Shown here: piece by piece, positions 33,820-45,834 of the stretch
Position numbering within the stretch: position 1 is the first letter of the stretch
Layout: each line of letters starts with the position of its first letter
DNA from: Stagonosporopsis chrysanthemi
Taxonomy: Eukaryota; Ascomycota; Dothideomycetes; Pleosporales; Didymellaceae
Reading direction: 5' to 3'
NCBI GenBank assembly: GCA_022560025.1
Contig: JAFISE010000122.1
Coordinates: forward strand, 1-64,000
DNA: 64,000 bases
Program-made: the position numbers and the translations under genes
Notes under the pieces: generated by a model
Database searches by the model: none
Told to the model about the DNA's origin: nothing
Seen by the model: only the letters and a program-made list of their open reading frames with translations

Positions 33820-34278
33820 GTTGATTGGCTAGCAGTGCAAGCCGCGACGTACGCACACTTGGACCCCCCAGGGCTCGCCTGGAAGTGCCGAAAACGACTG
33901 CGACCGGATCGCGCCTCTCGCCAGTGACAGTTGGAGCGACATGAAACAGTCAAGCTGAGAGGGTGATCGCCGCGATGCCGCACTGGGAGAGCTCCAGCTC
34001 AGTGGAGTAAGATAGTGTGGCACTAAGGGTCTCTTAGCGCAGCTGCGACTTGGCAGCAGCAATGCAGTGCCTTTGTGAGGCAGGAGGCAGCCAAATCACC
34101 GCTTCCGCTCACAAACTACGTCGAGGCACTGTGATAGCCTGCCACCGCCTGCCACCGCCCGTCACCGCCTGCCACCGCCCCTACCGCCGCACTCTGCCCA
34201 CCTGCACCAGGCCCTCACCTAGCGCCGACTTTCGCGTGCTCTCCCCACTGCGCACCGCTTCCCCCGCTCACCACAGCC
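33820..34278. promoter_or_regulatory. Divergent promoter between chromodomain gene and Rab11
   Basis: 459 bp between two start codons facing away from each other. A near-perfect 10-bp repeat (CTGCCACCGC and variants, about five copies) at 34137-34190 lies about 90-140 bp before the Rab11 start. No TATA box evident. Confidence 0.55.
34137..34190 (+). repeat. Short tandem repeat CTGCCACCGC in the Rab11 promoter
   Basis: Five adjacent 10-bp units differing at one or two positions (CTGCCACCGC, CCGTCACCGC, CTGCCACCGC). Confidence 0.8.
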
Positions 34279-35288
34279 ATGGCGAACGACGAATATGACG
34301 TGAGTCCCCCGTGCGACATGTGCGCCGCCGCCAGTTTGCCAGCTTGTACTGACACATTGGCTGCAGTTCCTCTTCAAGGGTACCTTCCCCCGCTGCGCCC
34401 GCGTGCGCCGCCCCGCTAACACGCAGCAGTGGTCCTCATCGGAGACTCGGGCGTCGGTAAATCCAACCTGTTGAGCAGGTTCACCCGCAACGAGTTCAAC
34501 CTCGACTCCAAGTCGACCATCGGCGTCGAGTTTGCGACACGCTCCATCCAGGTGGACGCCAAGACGATCAAGGCACAGATTTGGGACACAGCCGGCCAGG
34601 AGCGCTACCGCGCCATCACATCGGCCTATTACCGCGGCGCTGTCGGCGCGCTGCTCGTGTACGACATCAGCAAGCACCAGACCTACGAGAACGTCACAAG
34701 GTGGCTGAAGGAGCTGCGCGACCATGCCGACTCGAACATTGTCATCATGCTGGTCGGAAACAAGAGCGATTTGAGGCATCTGCGGGCAGTGCCCACCGAG
34801 GAGGCCAAGCAGTTTGCGAGTACGTGCTCCTGTTTCGCGAGATACGAACGAGCGTATTGCATGTGATTGCTTGCTGACATTGGCCTTTACAGGCGAGAAC
34901 AACCTCTCCTTCATCGAGACGTCTGCCTTGGATGCCAGCAACGTCGAGCTTGCCTTCCAGAACATTCTCACAGGTATGCGCTTCTACTATCTGCAGACTG
35001 CCGCCCAACCCCTTCTTCAACCTTCCCAGCCTGCAGTCAATTCGGTGGCAGCGTGGTGCTCGTGTTCTGCGACAAGCACACTGCCACATGCGTCTTCTGC
35101 TACCCCTCACATTGCGTCGCCCCGCCACAGTCTGAGGACAAGCTGACAGCTACACAGAAATCTACCGTATCGTCTCCAGCAAGGCCCTCGACCAGGGCGA
35201 GGGCAGTCAGAACGTCCTCGGTGGCGAGCGCAAGGTCCTCGAGATCAGCAAGTCGGCCGATGCGGAGCAGAAGAAGGGGTGCTGCTAA
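34279..35288 (+). CDS. YPT31: Rab11/Ypt31-type small GTPase
   Basis: Five exons join in frame: 34279-34299, 34367-34379 (13 nt), 34430-34819, 34893-34973 and 35158-35288, giving 211 residues. Start MANDEYD precedes FLFKVVLIGDSGVGKSNLL with the P-loop GDSGVGKS, switch I STIGVEFATRSI, switch II WDTAGQERYRAITSAYYRGA, NKSD and ETSALD guanine-recognition motifs, and the C-terminal KKGCC double-cysteine geranylgeranylation site. This combination (TIGVEFATRSI and ITSAYYRGAVGALLVYDI) is diagnostic of Rab11/Ypt31, which drives exit from the trans-Golgi and endosome recycling to the growing hyphal tip. The second exon is a microexon. All motifs are intact. Confidence 0.95.
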
Positions 35289-35757
35289 ATGGGACACACA
35301 TCTTTGCCTCAGGACGTACAGCGCTTGCGTCTCACACCCGAATGGTAGCGCGTACCACCGCAGTGCGCTGCGTTGACGACGAGATACGCCTGTCATGTGC
35401 AAATGTCCACGAGTCATGTCAAGTTTCACGGCGTCCAGGATGTCACATTTGGTCAATTACCCTCTTTCAACATCTGCTGTCCGTTTCTGCTTTCATTGCA
35501 GGCGCTTGGCTGTGCTGGACGGGCCGGCCTAGAGGTCTGTGTCTTGATTTCCTGCATGTTGATGGGTCTTTTTCTTTTCAGTTGAGGGCGGTAATGTAAC
35601 TATGCTGTTGCCAATTCAATGCAGCATATATCCACTTGTCAGATTCGCCATGCGCCATGCGCCTCACTCTTGCCTTGGTCTCTGCACATATCATAGTTTC
35701 GCCTGTCGTGCGTCTCACACCAAGAGTTTCTCTCCGCCGCCCCACCCACCCTCGACC
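35289..35757. other. Convergent intergenic stretch
   Basis: Lies between the stop codons of Rab11 (plus) and the small conserved protein (minus). No coding sequence supported; both 3' ends are expected here. Confidence 0.5.
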
Positions 35758-36441
35758 TCAAAACTTCCTATACCCCTTCCCCCCCGTAACCATATCATCG
35801 CTAATCTTCTGCACCTCCTCACTATTCTTCACCCACGCACTGCTCGCATCCTCCCACTTCCCCGCCCCAAACTTCTTCACACACCACTCTACCACCCTCC
35901 CCAACTCCCGCCTAACCCTCTCTTCCAACGCCTCCCTCTCCTCTCCCCCCTTCCCCCCCTTCCTCCACGCCTCCACATCCCGCACCAACCTCTGCCCGCC
36001 CTCTGCCCCCTCCTCTCCATACACCCACCCCACCAACCCCCCCTGCACGCCCTCACACCCACACTCCCTCCCCACCTCCTCCCCCAGCCTCTCCCCCTCC
36101 CCCCTCTTCTTCGGCACAAACCCCGCACACGCATCCCCCACGTCCCCCAACCACAGCCGCGCATTGCGGAAATCCCCCTCGCACCGGTGCAGGATCCCGT
36201 GCAGCAGCATGCCCTCGACTGCGGGCGGGGCCTGCATGTGGCGCACGAGGAAGTGCGCGCTGGGCAGGTCGTGGTTGAGGATGTGCAGGGCGGCTTCGAG
36301 GGTGGGGTGCAGGGCGAGGGAGGCGATGGAGGCGGTGAGAGGGGGGGAGAGGGGTTTGGGTGGGGGAGGGGCAAGGGAGGCGGTTTTGAGGAGGTGGGGG
36401 AGGAGGGAGGCGAAGGTTGGTTCTTGGAGTGGGCTGGGCAT
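35758..36441 (-). CDS. Conserved fungal protein of unknown function, 227 residues
   Basis: A single exon. Residues about 40-95 read LALHPTLEAALHILNHDLPS ... HFLVRHMQAPPAVEGMLLHG and ILHRCEGDFRNARLWLGDVG, a helical pattern recalling small fungal proteins of unknown function with an HGILHR-EGD motif. The middle is Gly/Glu-rich, the end KGYRKF. No signal peptide or membrane helix is seen. The opposite strand is also open over most of this length but gives Pro/Leu/His-rich low-complexity products and is rejected. Third-position GC is very high, as in the FAD oxidoreductase gene. The start is the first ATG; 20 residues in, the next Met is absent, so it is the only reasonable one. Confidence 0.65.
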   Translation of the reverse strand: MPSPLQEPTFASLLPHLLKTASLAPPPPKPLSPPLTASIASLALHPTLEAALHILNHDLPSAHFLVRHMQAPPAVEGMLLHGILHRCEGDFRNARLWLGDVGDACAGFVPKKRGEGERLGEEVGRECGCEGVQGGLVGWVYGEEGAEGGQRLVRDVEAWRKGGKGGEEREALEERVRRELGRVVEWCVKKFGAGKWEDASSAWVKNSEEVQKISDDMVTGGKGYRKF

Positions 36442-37228
36442 GGTTGGTAGGTTGGTTGTCTGGTGGTTGCGTGGATGGATGGGTGGATGCTGAGTGTGGT
36501 TTGGGGGTGGGGTTGTTGGCGCCTGTGGTGCTTTGCTTTGCTTTGCTGTCGTGGTCCTGGCAAGAGACGAAGATTGGTGGTGATTGCTTTCGACTTTCAG
36601 TGATATAAGTCAAAGTGGTTCCTTCTATCCACAGAGCACATACTCACAGACTCTGCATATACCACCGAAGCGTCAAGCGCGTAAACATGTGACGTCCACG
36701 ACTCCCCTTTCAGCGCTACACTGCCGACGTCATGACAGACCCTAGTCTACCACGACCCGCAGTCTGGGGTAAGCTAAGAGTGACGTTTACATGTCCTTGA
36801 TGATCATCTATTACATGCGCTTTAACCACAACCTTGATCAGGGATGCATGGTTTGTTTTAACAAGCTGCACTCTTTAATATACTCAGTAAGGGAAAAATA
36901 GTACGATAACGCCAGTATTCATATTATATAAATCTTCAGTTCTACCCGCGAATCGCAACACCGAAAAGGTGCCGATTTATACAATGCATATATAACGGAA
37001 GCCAAAGCCGCTTTTCATAAACACTATCCGTACACATGCCGTGGGTGCGAGAAGAGGTAACAGCCACCAAACGCCGGAAAATGGTATGTCGGGACGAAGA
37101 CGCGTACGAAGAATTCGAAGTTCCGTTTCGGCGTCGTGATGAAGTCGAGAGGTGTCGAAGACTTCTGGTGGTGGGTGGGAGGGATGTGGAGGAGTAATTG
37201 GTGTGAAGAAGAGCGAAGAAGTAAAGGC
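36442..37228. other. Intergenic stretch, partly AT-rich
   Basis: 5' flank of the small conserved gene and 3' flank of RCF2. The part 36780-37000 is AT-rich (for example TATTATATAAAT near 36921). No coding sequence is supported. Confidence 0.5.
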
Positions 37229-38225
37229 TTACGACTTCGCGCCAGCCTTGTCCTTCGCCTCCTTCTTCTCCTTTTGTGCCGACTCCTGCCTTTCCTTGTT
37301 GTCAGGGTGCTCGCGCTTCGCCTCGATATGCGCGTTACGCTCCTTCAGACGCTCCTCCTCAGCCTCAACCATTTCTGCAATCATTCGTCAGCAAAGCTCC
37401 CAGTAATTACACTTGCGACGTGATGCATCGTGACAAAGCACGGGTCAGCCTCCCCGCCTAATGGCAAACGTACCTCTCCACTGGTCCTCGCCAGCGTATC
37501 GCTCGTGGTGAATGCGCTTCTCGATGACGTGCTGGTGCGTCGGATCGTTGGGGTCAACCACCTTGATCGTCTCCCACCTGCCCTGGCCCTTGGCGGCATC
37601 GGCGCCTTCGATCGCGAAACTAGCAAGCAGCGCAGCCAGTGTGCCGCCCTGAGCGTACATACGCGCCTGGACGAGCTTCTGGGAGCCGCTCAGGTAGGGG
37701 TTGCGGTTGACAAGAGTCCAGGAGCCGGCCATGGAGGCGACCCAGAAGCCGAAGAGAAGCGGGTAGCGGTTCTCGGTGGCCCATTCTTTAGCGCGCTCAA
37801 AGGCGGTCTTGTTCTGCTCGAGGAGTGCGCTGCGGTTCCGCTCGCGCTCGACTTCGGCCTTCTTCTCGGGGTTGTTCTCGATGTCGAATTGTGCGGAGGC
37901 GCGGTCGGCGGCGATGACGGCTGTGTTGCATTAGCACTGACCTGGGTCTCACCAAGTGAGGGGTTGCTACGCACCAATGAAGGTTCCTGCGGATGTGACG
38001 AGGAACGCGCGGAAGGGCAAAGTGAGCGCTCTGAATGATGGGTATCTTCTGCTTGCGCCAACTACAGCGGCGGTTCCGATTGCTGTGCCGATGAGACCAC
38101 CAATTGTTCCGCCCTTAACTGAGGCACTGGAAAGCAATAAGTATCGTTTTTCCACACCTCAAGAATTGCCACATGCAAACTCACTTGTAATGCGCCTGCT
38201 CTTGCTCTGGCGTGAGGACCTTCAT
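37229..38225 (-). CDS. RCF2: Respiratory supercomplex factor 2 (HIG1-domain, mitochondrial)
   Basis: Four exons 38225-38185, 38126-37975, 37920-37474 and 37374-37229 join in frame and code 261 residues. The start MKVLTPEQEQAHYNASVKGG is typical for Rcf2. Membrane segments: GGLIGTAIGTAAVVGA (about 20-36) and FRAFLVTSAGTFIGAVIAAD (about 50-70). The HIG1 domain (about residues 105-165) reads PLLFGFWVASMAGSWTLVNR, then NPYLSGSQKLVQARMYAQGG, with the QARMYAQG core. The C-terminus is charged and disordered (ERLKERNAHIEAKREHPDNK). Rcf2 sits in the mitochondrial inner membrane and supports cytochrome c oxidase and III-IV supercomplexes. Length is close to yeast Rcf2 (224). Identification is firm. Confidence 0.92.
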
Positions 38226-39629
38226 ATTGTGAAATTAAGCTTTGGAGCTGTAGAATGGAATTGTGACTATCGTCTAATATCGAGACGGGCTATTGGAGAG
38301 GCGAGGGAGGCGTAAGGTAAGAGTATGAAGTATGATCAAAACCGCGCAGTGGGGACCGGGCGGACGCAATGCTTATAAAATGATAACGCAAAGCTCAAAA
38401 CTACACCATGGTGACGTCGCCGACTGTCCGGCAACTTAGCGTGCACTGAGGCGACGCCTTTCGGCAGACCCTGCCACAGCGGCCGAGCTCCCGGCGCTCT
38501 GTCAGACTGCACATCGAACCACCGCGCCCTGATCGTGTGCGCCAGATCCTACTTTGTCCGCCTTGTGCAGCTGCAGGGGTCGTTGTGATAGTCGCCTCTT
38601 TGATCATTGATCTATTGACTTGCTGGTCCTCTACAGAACGAAGCTCCATCCGGCGCTGCCACGTGAGACCTCACACACAAGTCCGGGTCACCAAACCCAT
38701 GAACTTTCGTTCAAGGAATGCTGCTTCAGCCCTTTCGCCAAATAGATCAATGGACTGGGAGTCAGCAATGCTCCCATGATCGAAATCGACTTGTCTCGTG
38801 CGTCGCAAATTGCTCGGATCATACGTTGAAGCCGCTGCGGCATCACTAGCGTTGCCGCTCGCCGCTCTCTGGGCAGCAACTCAGACAACCTGGGCTCGAC
38901 TGCCATAGCCAGGTTTGCTAATCTTTCCCAGACTCTTCCGCATTGCAATCATCCCTTGTTAACTTCGGTTCTACACTCCGTGTACTTGTCGTCTCGCCAG
39001 CAATTTCTTCAGTGTGTTCCGAGCGGGCCCGAGTTGCCACCGGTTTCCGAATTTCGCTGCGAAGTCGGTGCTAAACATCATCCAATACGCTCAGCAAATC
39101 ACAGGCCGCGAAACACTGCGTAGACTACAAAACGTTGACGTACCGCACAAGCGCAGCTGAGATGCTTAGGAAATAGAACCCGCGATTGGCCTAGACTAAT
39201 AGAGCAAAAATTGTATTTGGAGGAATGTTTGCCAGTAGCTCATACTGCCATGTAAGGTATACAGCCATGTTGTTTTGCACCAGTGATACTTCGTATAAAG
39301 GTGTAGGATTGCACAACGATCCAGCTCCAGAACTTGGCATCTCTCCAGTCGACCGTCGCCAACATATCAGCTAGCCAAACCAGGGAACAGATGCTGAGAT
39401 AAACAAGAAATAACATATCGCCGATAGACATGTCTCGAAAAGTGATGTCAATCCTTCCAACACTAGGAAATGGTTTTTCGTCTTAGCCCAATCGGTTCGA
39501 CAATCTTTTCGACATGAACTTTAACTTGGGAATATCTCTGCGGTGAGATCGAAATCGGAACGAGTGTGTTTGCGGTTGTGGTTATTCGCAGCGTATGTTG
39601 AGGCCAGGTACACCTGTCTAGCATGACAC
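38226..39629. other. 1.4 kb intergenic stretch
   Basis: 5' flank of RCF2 and 3' flank of the PUF gene. Short frames occur on both strands but none exceeds about 90 codons and none reads like a known protein. I see no RNA gene or repeat. Confidence 0.5.
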
Positions 39630-42143
39630 CTAACGGAAGGTACCTGGGAAGGTGGTAGTACGAGCGATGCCATTGTTGTAACGGGGGACCAGTCCGGTAG
39701 GTGGACCGGGACGTGTCGCGACAGCAGGGTTGCAGCACAACATGGCGACACGCGAGCCGTACTTGGAGCCTCGGAGGGAGACCATGTGCTTGCGAATCTG
39801 GCTACCGACAATCTCGCGGTGCTGAGCGCTGCTGTTGGCCAAGATGTACTGGATGAGGTAGTTTCCGAACTGATCGCCAGCAACTGCAAGGAAGTCAGCA
39901 ACAGAACTGTGCAGACATGTGCAACACAACTCACTATCGATCAGAGGCATACGAGGGCGATCAGGGCGACCTTCGCAGACACGCTCCAGGTACCTGTCCA
40001 AGAATTCGGTGTTGCCAATCTTCAGGCACTTCTCAATGACTTTAGAGGCGTATTGATCCATGCTGTACTCGGTCGCGAGGCGGAGAACGTGGTCGATGGC
40101 GCGGCTGCGATCGGTGGGTGCACCGTGCTCACAAATGTGCTGGATGCACCAATTGCCGAACTGGCCTCGAGCAATGACATCAATGCTAGCAAGAACCTCA
40201 TTGATGCAGGGACGCTGTGGCTGGTTAGCAATTATCGTCCGGCCAGACTGTTTCTGGCCATACCTTGTCTTCTTCCAAGCAGTTCTCAAAGATGTTCTGA
40301 ACAACCAGGCTCCCAGTCTCACCCAGAGCAACTTCATGCCACATGCCCCGAAGTGCTTCGTTGACGTAGCGCATGATCTGGGGAGGAGAGTCACTCCAGC
40401 GCAGCTCGAACAGCTTCTGCCAAACGTGGCAAGCATAACGATGGATCACCGTGTCAGGAATACGTCGCAGTAGCTCGTGTACCATGGTGGCCTTGTACTC
40501 CTCAGGAACACAGTCAAAGGCCTTTTGAATAACATGGCATCCGAAAGCATCCGTGCTGAGTGCAAGTGTGTTGCCACGAATTGCGTTAGCAATCTTGATG
40601 ATCTGATCTGGCGAACCATGTTCGAAGCAGCGTTGAACCAGAAAGTTACCGAAACGATTGATCATCAGCGGGTAGGCTTGAGCAATGATAGCATCGACAA
40701 TCTCATATTTCTGGTCGGGTGTGCCAACCTTGAGCTTCTGCTGAAGGAATATCGAGGCCTGCTGGTCGTTGTTGCCGATAATCTTATCGACGATGTACTT
40801 CCAGTTGCAGCTCATGTTGCGATCCAACAGCCGGCGGTAGTTCATAGGCTCAACAGGGGGCATATACTGCGAGTTGCCAGTCTCACTAGGGGCCTGTGAA
40901 CGTTAGGAAGAGTAGGTAGAGAAACCGGTAGCCAGACTGACCTGAGAGTTCCAGGGTGATGGACCCATGCCGGTTGAGATATCGAACTCATGAGCAACAG
41001 GAGAAAGTCTGCTCCCAACAATGCTACCGACTGGAGCAGGGTAGTTTGCAGATTGCATGGGCGGGACTCCGTACTGGCTGTAAGCGGGGTCAAATGCAGA
41101 CTCAGGGCGACTTGGCGGGTTGCTCAGGCTGGTGTTGAAGCTATTGTTAAAGCCAGTGCCCATTCCTCCGCCCATGAAACCTCCGACACCATTGTTCAGA
41201 CCACCGCCGCGGAATCCTTGATCGAGAGGAAAATGGGCCGGCTCGTTGAGGTAATTATTGCCGCGTCGTGCTGCAGACTGACCAATGGCAACTGGAGCGC
41301 GGGCGTGGCTCTGACCTTGTCCTTGATACTGAGAACCGAAGCTGTTATTCATATTGAATGAGGGGCGGTTGGAATCGTTGGACCATCCATCATTGGCACG
41401 AGTCGAAGCGTTGAAGTTGTTCTGTAGCTGTGCGAGGGTTTGCTCCGTGACATCTCCGACATAGCCGTAGTCGCTATCGGACGATTGGCTGAGGTGTTCG
41501 ATCGTAGATCTAGCAACGTGATGGCTGTGTGATTCTTGGTTGATGCGGGCGATCTCGTCCTTGGCAGCCTGTAGCTCTTCCCTCATCCTCTGCAATTCGA
41601 TAGCGCTAACGAGGATCGAAGGGTCGGAAGAGGACATTGTAGCTGGCGTGCTTGAGTACTCCTCAGTAGCCGGTGTAATTGGAACGGAGTTGCTGGATGA
41701 CGACTTGTAGGGATCATCAGGCGAGGATCGCTCGTTGAGACGTTGCAAGAGCGAGTCCATGACAGCTCTATCCTGGTAGTGATCATCCTTGTTCTGTCAA
41801 CAGTCAGCTTCTGGGAAGGAATGGGATGGCAGGACTTGTTAGAATATCAGAGCAAGAGAAAACTGACCTTGAAGCCACCCATGGGTTGCTGTTGCATGGC
41901 AGGCATGGCGATATTGCCCATGGTGGATGTACCGAGCGGCCGCTTCAGACCCTGCAGACTGGAAGTCAATGAGGAGCCAAAGGAAGGATGAAAACCGAAT
42001 GGGATGTAATTCTGGCTGTTGCCATTGATTTGGCCCAGTACCTCTGGCGAAGTGTCAATTCTCAGGTCGCCAGGAGGCAGGTTGAACCTGTTGAGGCCCT
42101 TGCGAGGTGTTGGCGAGCCGTCTGAAGTGATGTTGAAGGCCAT
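39630..42143 (-). CDS. PUF (Pumilio) family RNA-binding protein
   Basis: Five exons 42143-41868, 41793-40942, 40893-40264, 40214-39935 and 39883-39630 join in frame and code 763 residues. The first 375 are disordered, Asn/Gln/Gly/Ser-rich, with a short coiled coil (ELQRMREELQAAKDEIARIN). Eight PUF repeats fill about residues 390-740, with binding-helix signatures INRFGNFLVQ, TDAFGCHVIQ, HRYACHVWQK, GETGSLVVQN, RGQFGNWCIQ, MDQYASKVIE and GDQFGNYLIQ. The first repeat (NWKYIVDKI) is degenerate. The set of edge residues (N..Q, C..Q, S..E) is normal for a protein reading a U-G-U core in mRNA 3' untranslated regions to repress or localise them. It recalls the fungal meiotic-PUF/Mpt5 type more than Puf3, but I would not fix the orthologue. 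Confidence 0.88.
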
Positions 42144-42635
42144 GGTTGCTCGCGGCGAGGTGCAGGTAGATGGAAGAGATCCGAGAAATGTGCGTAGTTC
42201 GACGTGACTGGGCAAATGCGAAGATAATATGCAAGACACCGCTGCTTGATGAAACTCCGTTGGCGACGTATATGGCCAAGTAGATGGAGGAGCAGAGAAG
42301 AAACGCAGCTGATGCAACTAGATTGGCAGCTTTCAGTAATCAGAAATGCAGTTGAAAAGACGAAGGAGCGTGGGTGCAGCGAGCAATTGCAGCGCGGCAG
42401 ACGTTAAGGTGGAAGGCAAAGGTGAGTGTGGGGAAGGAAACGAAGTAACGACAGCTGTTTGTTGTTGACGAAGATTAGCGGCAAACGCGAGAGGAAGTCA
42501 CGCAGGCGCGTCGCTCGCTCGTACCATAAAGCACAAGCGCAATGTCCCAGTCATGTGTGAGAGAGTAATTCCGTGAGCTCGCTCAGACTGTGAAGGTGAG
42601 GATCAATATCTCTAGCTCTCGTTGGTGGTCAACGT
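42144..42635. promoter_or_regulatory. PUF gene promoter
   Basis: About 490 bp between the PUF start codon and the stop of the hydrolase gene on the same strand. No coding sequence seen. Confidence 0.45.
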
Positions 42636-45403
42636 TCAGGATACAACACTGGATGCAGTGACCTGCCACTGCGAGTCAAAGAAGCCCAAGGCCAGCGCAC
42701 CTTCAACGCCCTTCCACTTCGCCTCTTCACTTAAGACTATGAAGTCTGGCTGACCTACACCCGTAAGCAAAGGCACTAGTCTTGCAGCCTGCGCCAATCC
42801 TGCATCGTCAGCTCCCCAAAGCACCAGTTTGACTCTTTCACCACTCAAGGGTTGCAGCCACGCCGCGGCGCGCGCTTCATCGTATAGTTGCTCGCGCCCA
42901 CGGTGGTCATGCAGTAAGATCCCTGACGAACTCGCTTGGATGGGGAAGTCTGGGTCAGCTCCTACTAGAGTATCTCCAATAACGAGCTCAACAACATTGC
43001 CAGGGGCATTGACAGAGGCACTCCTCGCGGCATTACCCAAGATCACGGTGTCCGCGTGGAAATACTGATGGAGGTTGCGAGACACTTGGAGAGCAAGGCG
43101 AGATGTACTCGCAGAATTTGAGTGCTCAACAATGATTGGACCGTGAGTGCGCAGGAGAGCTGTCATCGAACCCAGCTGACGACCGTTTCTGCTCGGCGAG
43201 CCGTCTTTTATGCTTGCAGTCTCCGAGATCCAAGTGTTGCCATACAAGCGGACATGGAAGGATGCCTCAAGGTCTGCATCGTTGTTTACGAGCTCAAGCG
43301 TTTGACCGTCAATCACGACCGCATCTTTCCAAAACGGAGGACCAAACTCAATGCCTAAGACGTTGGAGGTCTTCACCGTCCGACCGTGTACGTGCACTCG
43401 TCCATACTGTCCAGGGTCTTCTAGTTGTGTGATCTTGACTCCACTTTTGCTACCCATGCTGCCGGGGTCTCCCACAACAATGCTGAAATTTGCTAATTCG
43501 CGAGGCAACTCTTCCTTGTTCCTCGCCTGGCTGTGATAGAAAGCGACCAGCTCTGGTGTTGTCATGATCCCATCCCACCAGTGATTTTCATCTTCTACCT
43601 CGTTGTAGCTTGAGTTCGCACCTTCGAGTTGCAGTTGCTGAGCTAGGAATCGAGAGTGATATGCGGGCACATTGTCGTCTATATCTCCATGCTGCTGCTG
43701 AACGGGTATTCCGAACACATTGCTCATAAGCATCTCGTGTCGATAATCGTTGAGAGACGCGCTGACCACTGAGGTACGCCGGGGATCAGCAGGCTGCCAC
43801 AGTTCGTACGGTACATACTTCTGGATACTTGAATAGCCCGACACGGGTACTGCGGCAAGGACCTTGTCCGGCCGATGGGTGACCGTGTACCATGTGCCTT
43901 GGCCGCCGTTCGAGTGACCTGATACAATCCATCGATCTGTGTCAACGCCCGGACCTGTCCAGTTGCCGTACTGCATCCAGGCAGGTATGCTGTTTACTGC
44001 AGCCTCAACGTCGGCAAATCCCCAATTGTGCCAGTCGTCCCCTGACCAAGGCGTTACGCCTGTGGGAAAGACAGTCCAAGCGCAGATTTCAGACACAGGA
44101 TCCAAAGCGGCAGTCACCATAGGGTCGTCGGCCTCCAAACCTGCTCCATGCAATGCTAGCAAGACTGGCAGCTTTGTCTGTTTGTGGCGACAGGTGGCAT
44201 CGTGTGCAGGCGGTCGAAGCATGGCGTAAGAAACTATCTCGCCCGGATGAATGAACGTGATCTTGTGAGCGTCGTAAGTGCAAACATGGTTGAGATCTTG
44301 AGTGGCCACGAGACTCAAGTGTTTGCTGCTATCCACCACCTTGTATGTGATGTTGTAAGCAACCGATGAGGCGTTATGCGACGGCAGTGTGATGTTGAAG
44401 TTGATGGGCCTGGTTTGGCCTGAAGCAATAAGAATGCCATGAGCTTTGCTCTCAATTATCTGTTCAGACGTTGAGGCGTCAACATCTCTTCCTAGCAACA
44501 TTTGACTGTCCACGTCAAGCCTTGAAGCAGGGAATAGGGTACTGACGTTGGTACTAACGTCTGTAGCGTGGATCCCAGTGACTTCGATATCTTTGATACC
44601 GCTGTTACGGAGGTACACTGAGCCGTGTGGTGTTGCAAGCCGGCCATCAATCACATCTGACACGAGAATACCAGGCTTCGCAAGTTCTAGAACTCCAGAA
44701 ACCTGTTCAACTCCTACAACAATATCGATAGTCGGTTCGAGGATGCCTCCAAACGCTCTGACATCGCGTACAAGCCGAACGTCGATGCGGTGATGCCCTG
44801 GGTTCAGGTGCAAAACAGGTGGAGCATTGCGATAGCTATAGAAGTCGCCGCCAAAGTAATGCGTGTCATCGACCCAGTACTCTAATATGGCATCAGTGTG
44901 GAGGATGATGTGTTGAGTGTCATTGCCGCTGACGAAGAGTTCTCCACGGGCCCAAGCCTGGTATTGAACAGAAGCCCATCCATATATACTTTTGAGGAAG
45001 TCCCAGTCGACGTTCGAGTAGCTAACACTCAGAGAAGCATTGGCAGACGTTGTACTATGCAGGATCTCTGCAACTGTGATGTTCCACTGCGCAGTTCCGT
45101 TCGCCGGCAGGGAGCTGCGAATTGATGCATTAGGGTCGTACTTCAGCGCCCTGAATCCACCATGAATCTCAAGAGGATCTGCACCCCACGTTGCTTCTAT
45201 GGAGCCATCAGCAATTGACTTCACCCAAGTTCTGCTGGCCTACCTCGAGTGCCTATCTGAAATGGTCCAAGGACTTCCCATGTGCTGTTAAAGGAGAAGA
45301 GGGGTCTGCGTTCGAGTGGGGCCGAGGAGGAGCAATGACATGTTGGACAGAGCTGCAGGAATAGCAGCAGCGCCGCTGACAGGCATTGCGGAAGAGGATA
45401 CAT
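42636..45403 (-). CDS. Secreted peptidase/esterase-like alpha/beta-hydrolase, 906 residues
   Basis: Two exons, 45403-45244 and 45196-42636, join across a 48-nt intron (GTAGGC..CATAG) to give GPFQIGTREATWGADPLEIH, a clean continuation. A signal peptide (LSAALLLFLQLCPTCHC) opens the protein and many N-x-S/T sites follow, so it is secreted and glycosylated. The first 330 residues are beta-rich. From about residue 355 an alpha/beta-hydrolase fold appears: LPVLLALHGAGLEADDP (oxyanion region), VSGHSNGGQGTWYTV (nucleophile Ser in GHSNGG), DIDDNVPAYHSRF (probable Asp loop) and EDENHWWDGIM (probable His). This order suits a prolyl-oligopeptidase-like (S9) or PHB-depolymerase-like enzyme. The C-terminal 300 residues form a further beta-rich module. 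The substrate is unknown. Confidence 0.82.
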
Positions 45404-45834
45404 CGTGCAACATCTACTATTAAGGATAACGAATCAAAATCAACTGGGTGCTACAGAATTGTACTTGGATATTGTGGCTGCCTGTAGTACGTTACGTAGT
45501 TACTAAGCTGATAGCCACCGTCTGGCATGATAGTAACGCATCCTTGCTGCAGCTAAGCTAGCAGATCTCAACTGCATTCGGATGCAGACGCGTTGATGAT
45601 GCGTCTCGTCAACGGCACCGTTATTGAAACTTGTACTCGCCACCAGAAGCCTTTTCGCGCAGGCACCGCGACACTTGCCTGATCTCCAGATACTTGTGCT
45701 CCGTTGTTGTTGTACGAAGCGCAAGTCTCGTAGCTTTCCTCGCAAGGAGCGCGCCAGCAGATACGGGACAGCCCGCCGCACCTATGGCCTAATCATAGAA
45801 TTTACGAGACCACGACTCCTGCACCTCAACATCA
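45404..45834. promoter_or_regulatory. Divergent promoter, hydrolase / Sly41-like
   Basis: 431 bp between two start codons pointing away from each other. No coding sequence or distinct motif seen. Confidence 0.5.

Noticed and set aside
35602..36563. 280-codon plus frames and other minus frames over the small conserved gene
   Set aside because: Composition is Pro/Leu/His/Arg low complexity; the 227-residue minus frame has balanced composition and helical pattern.
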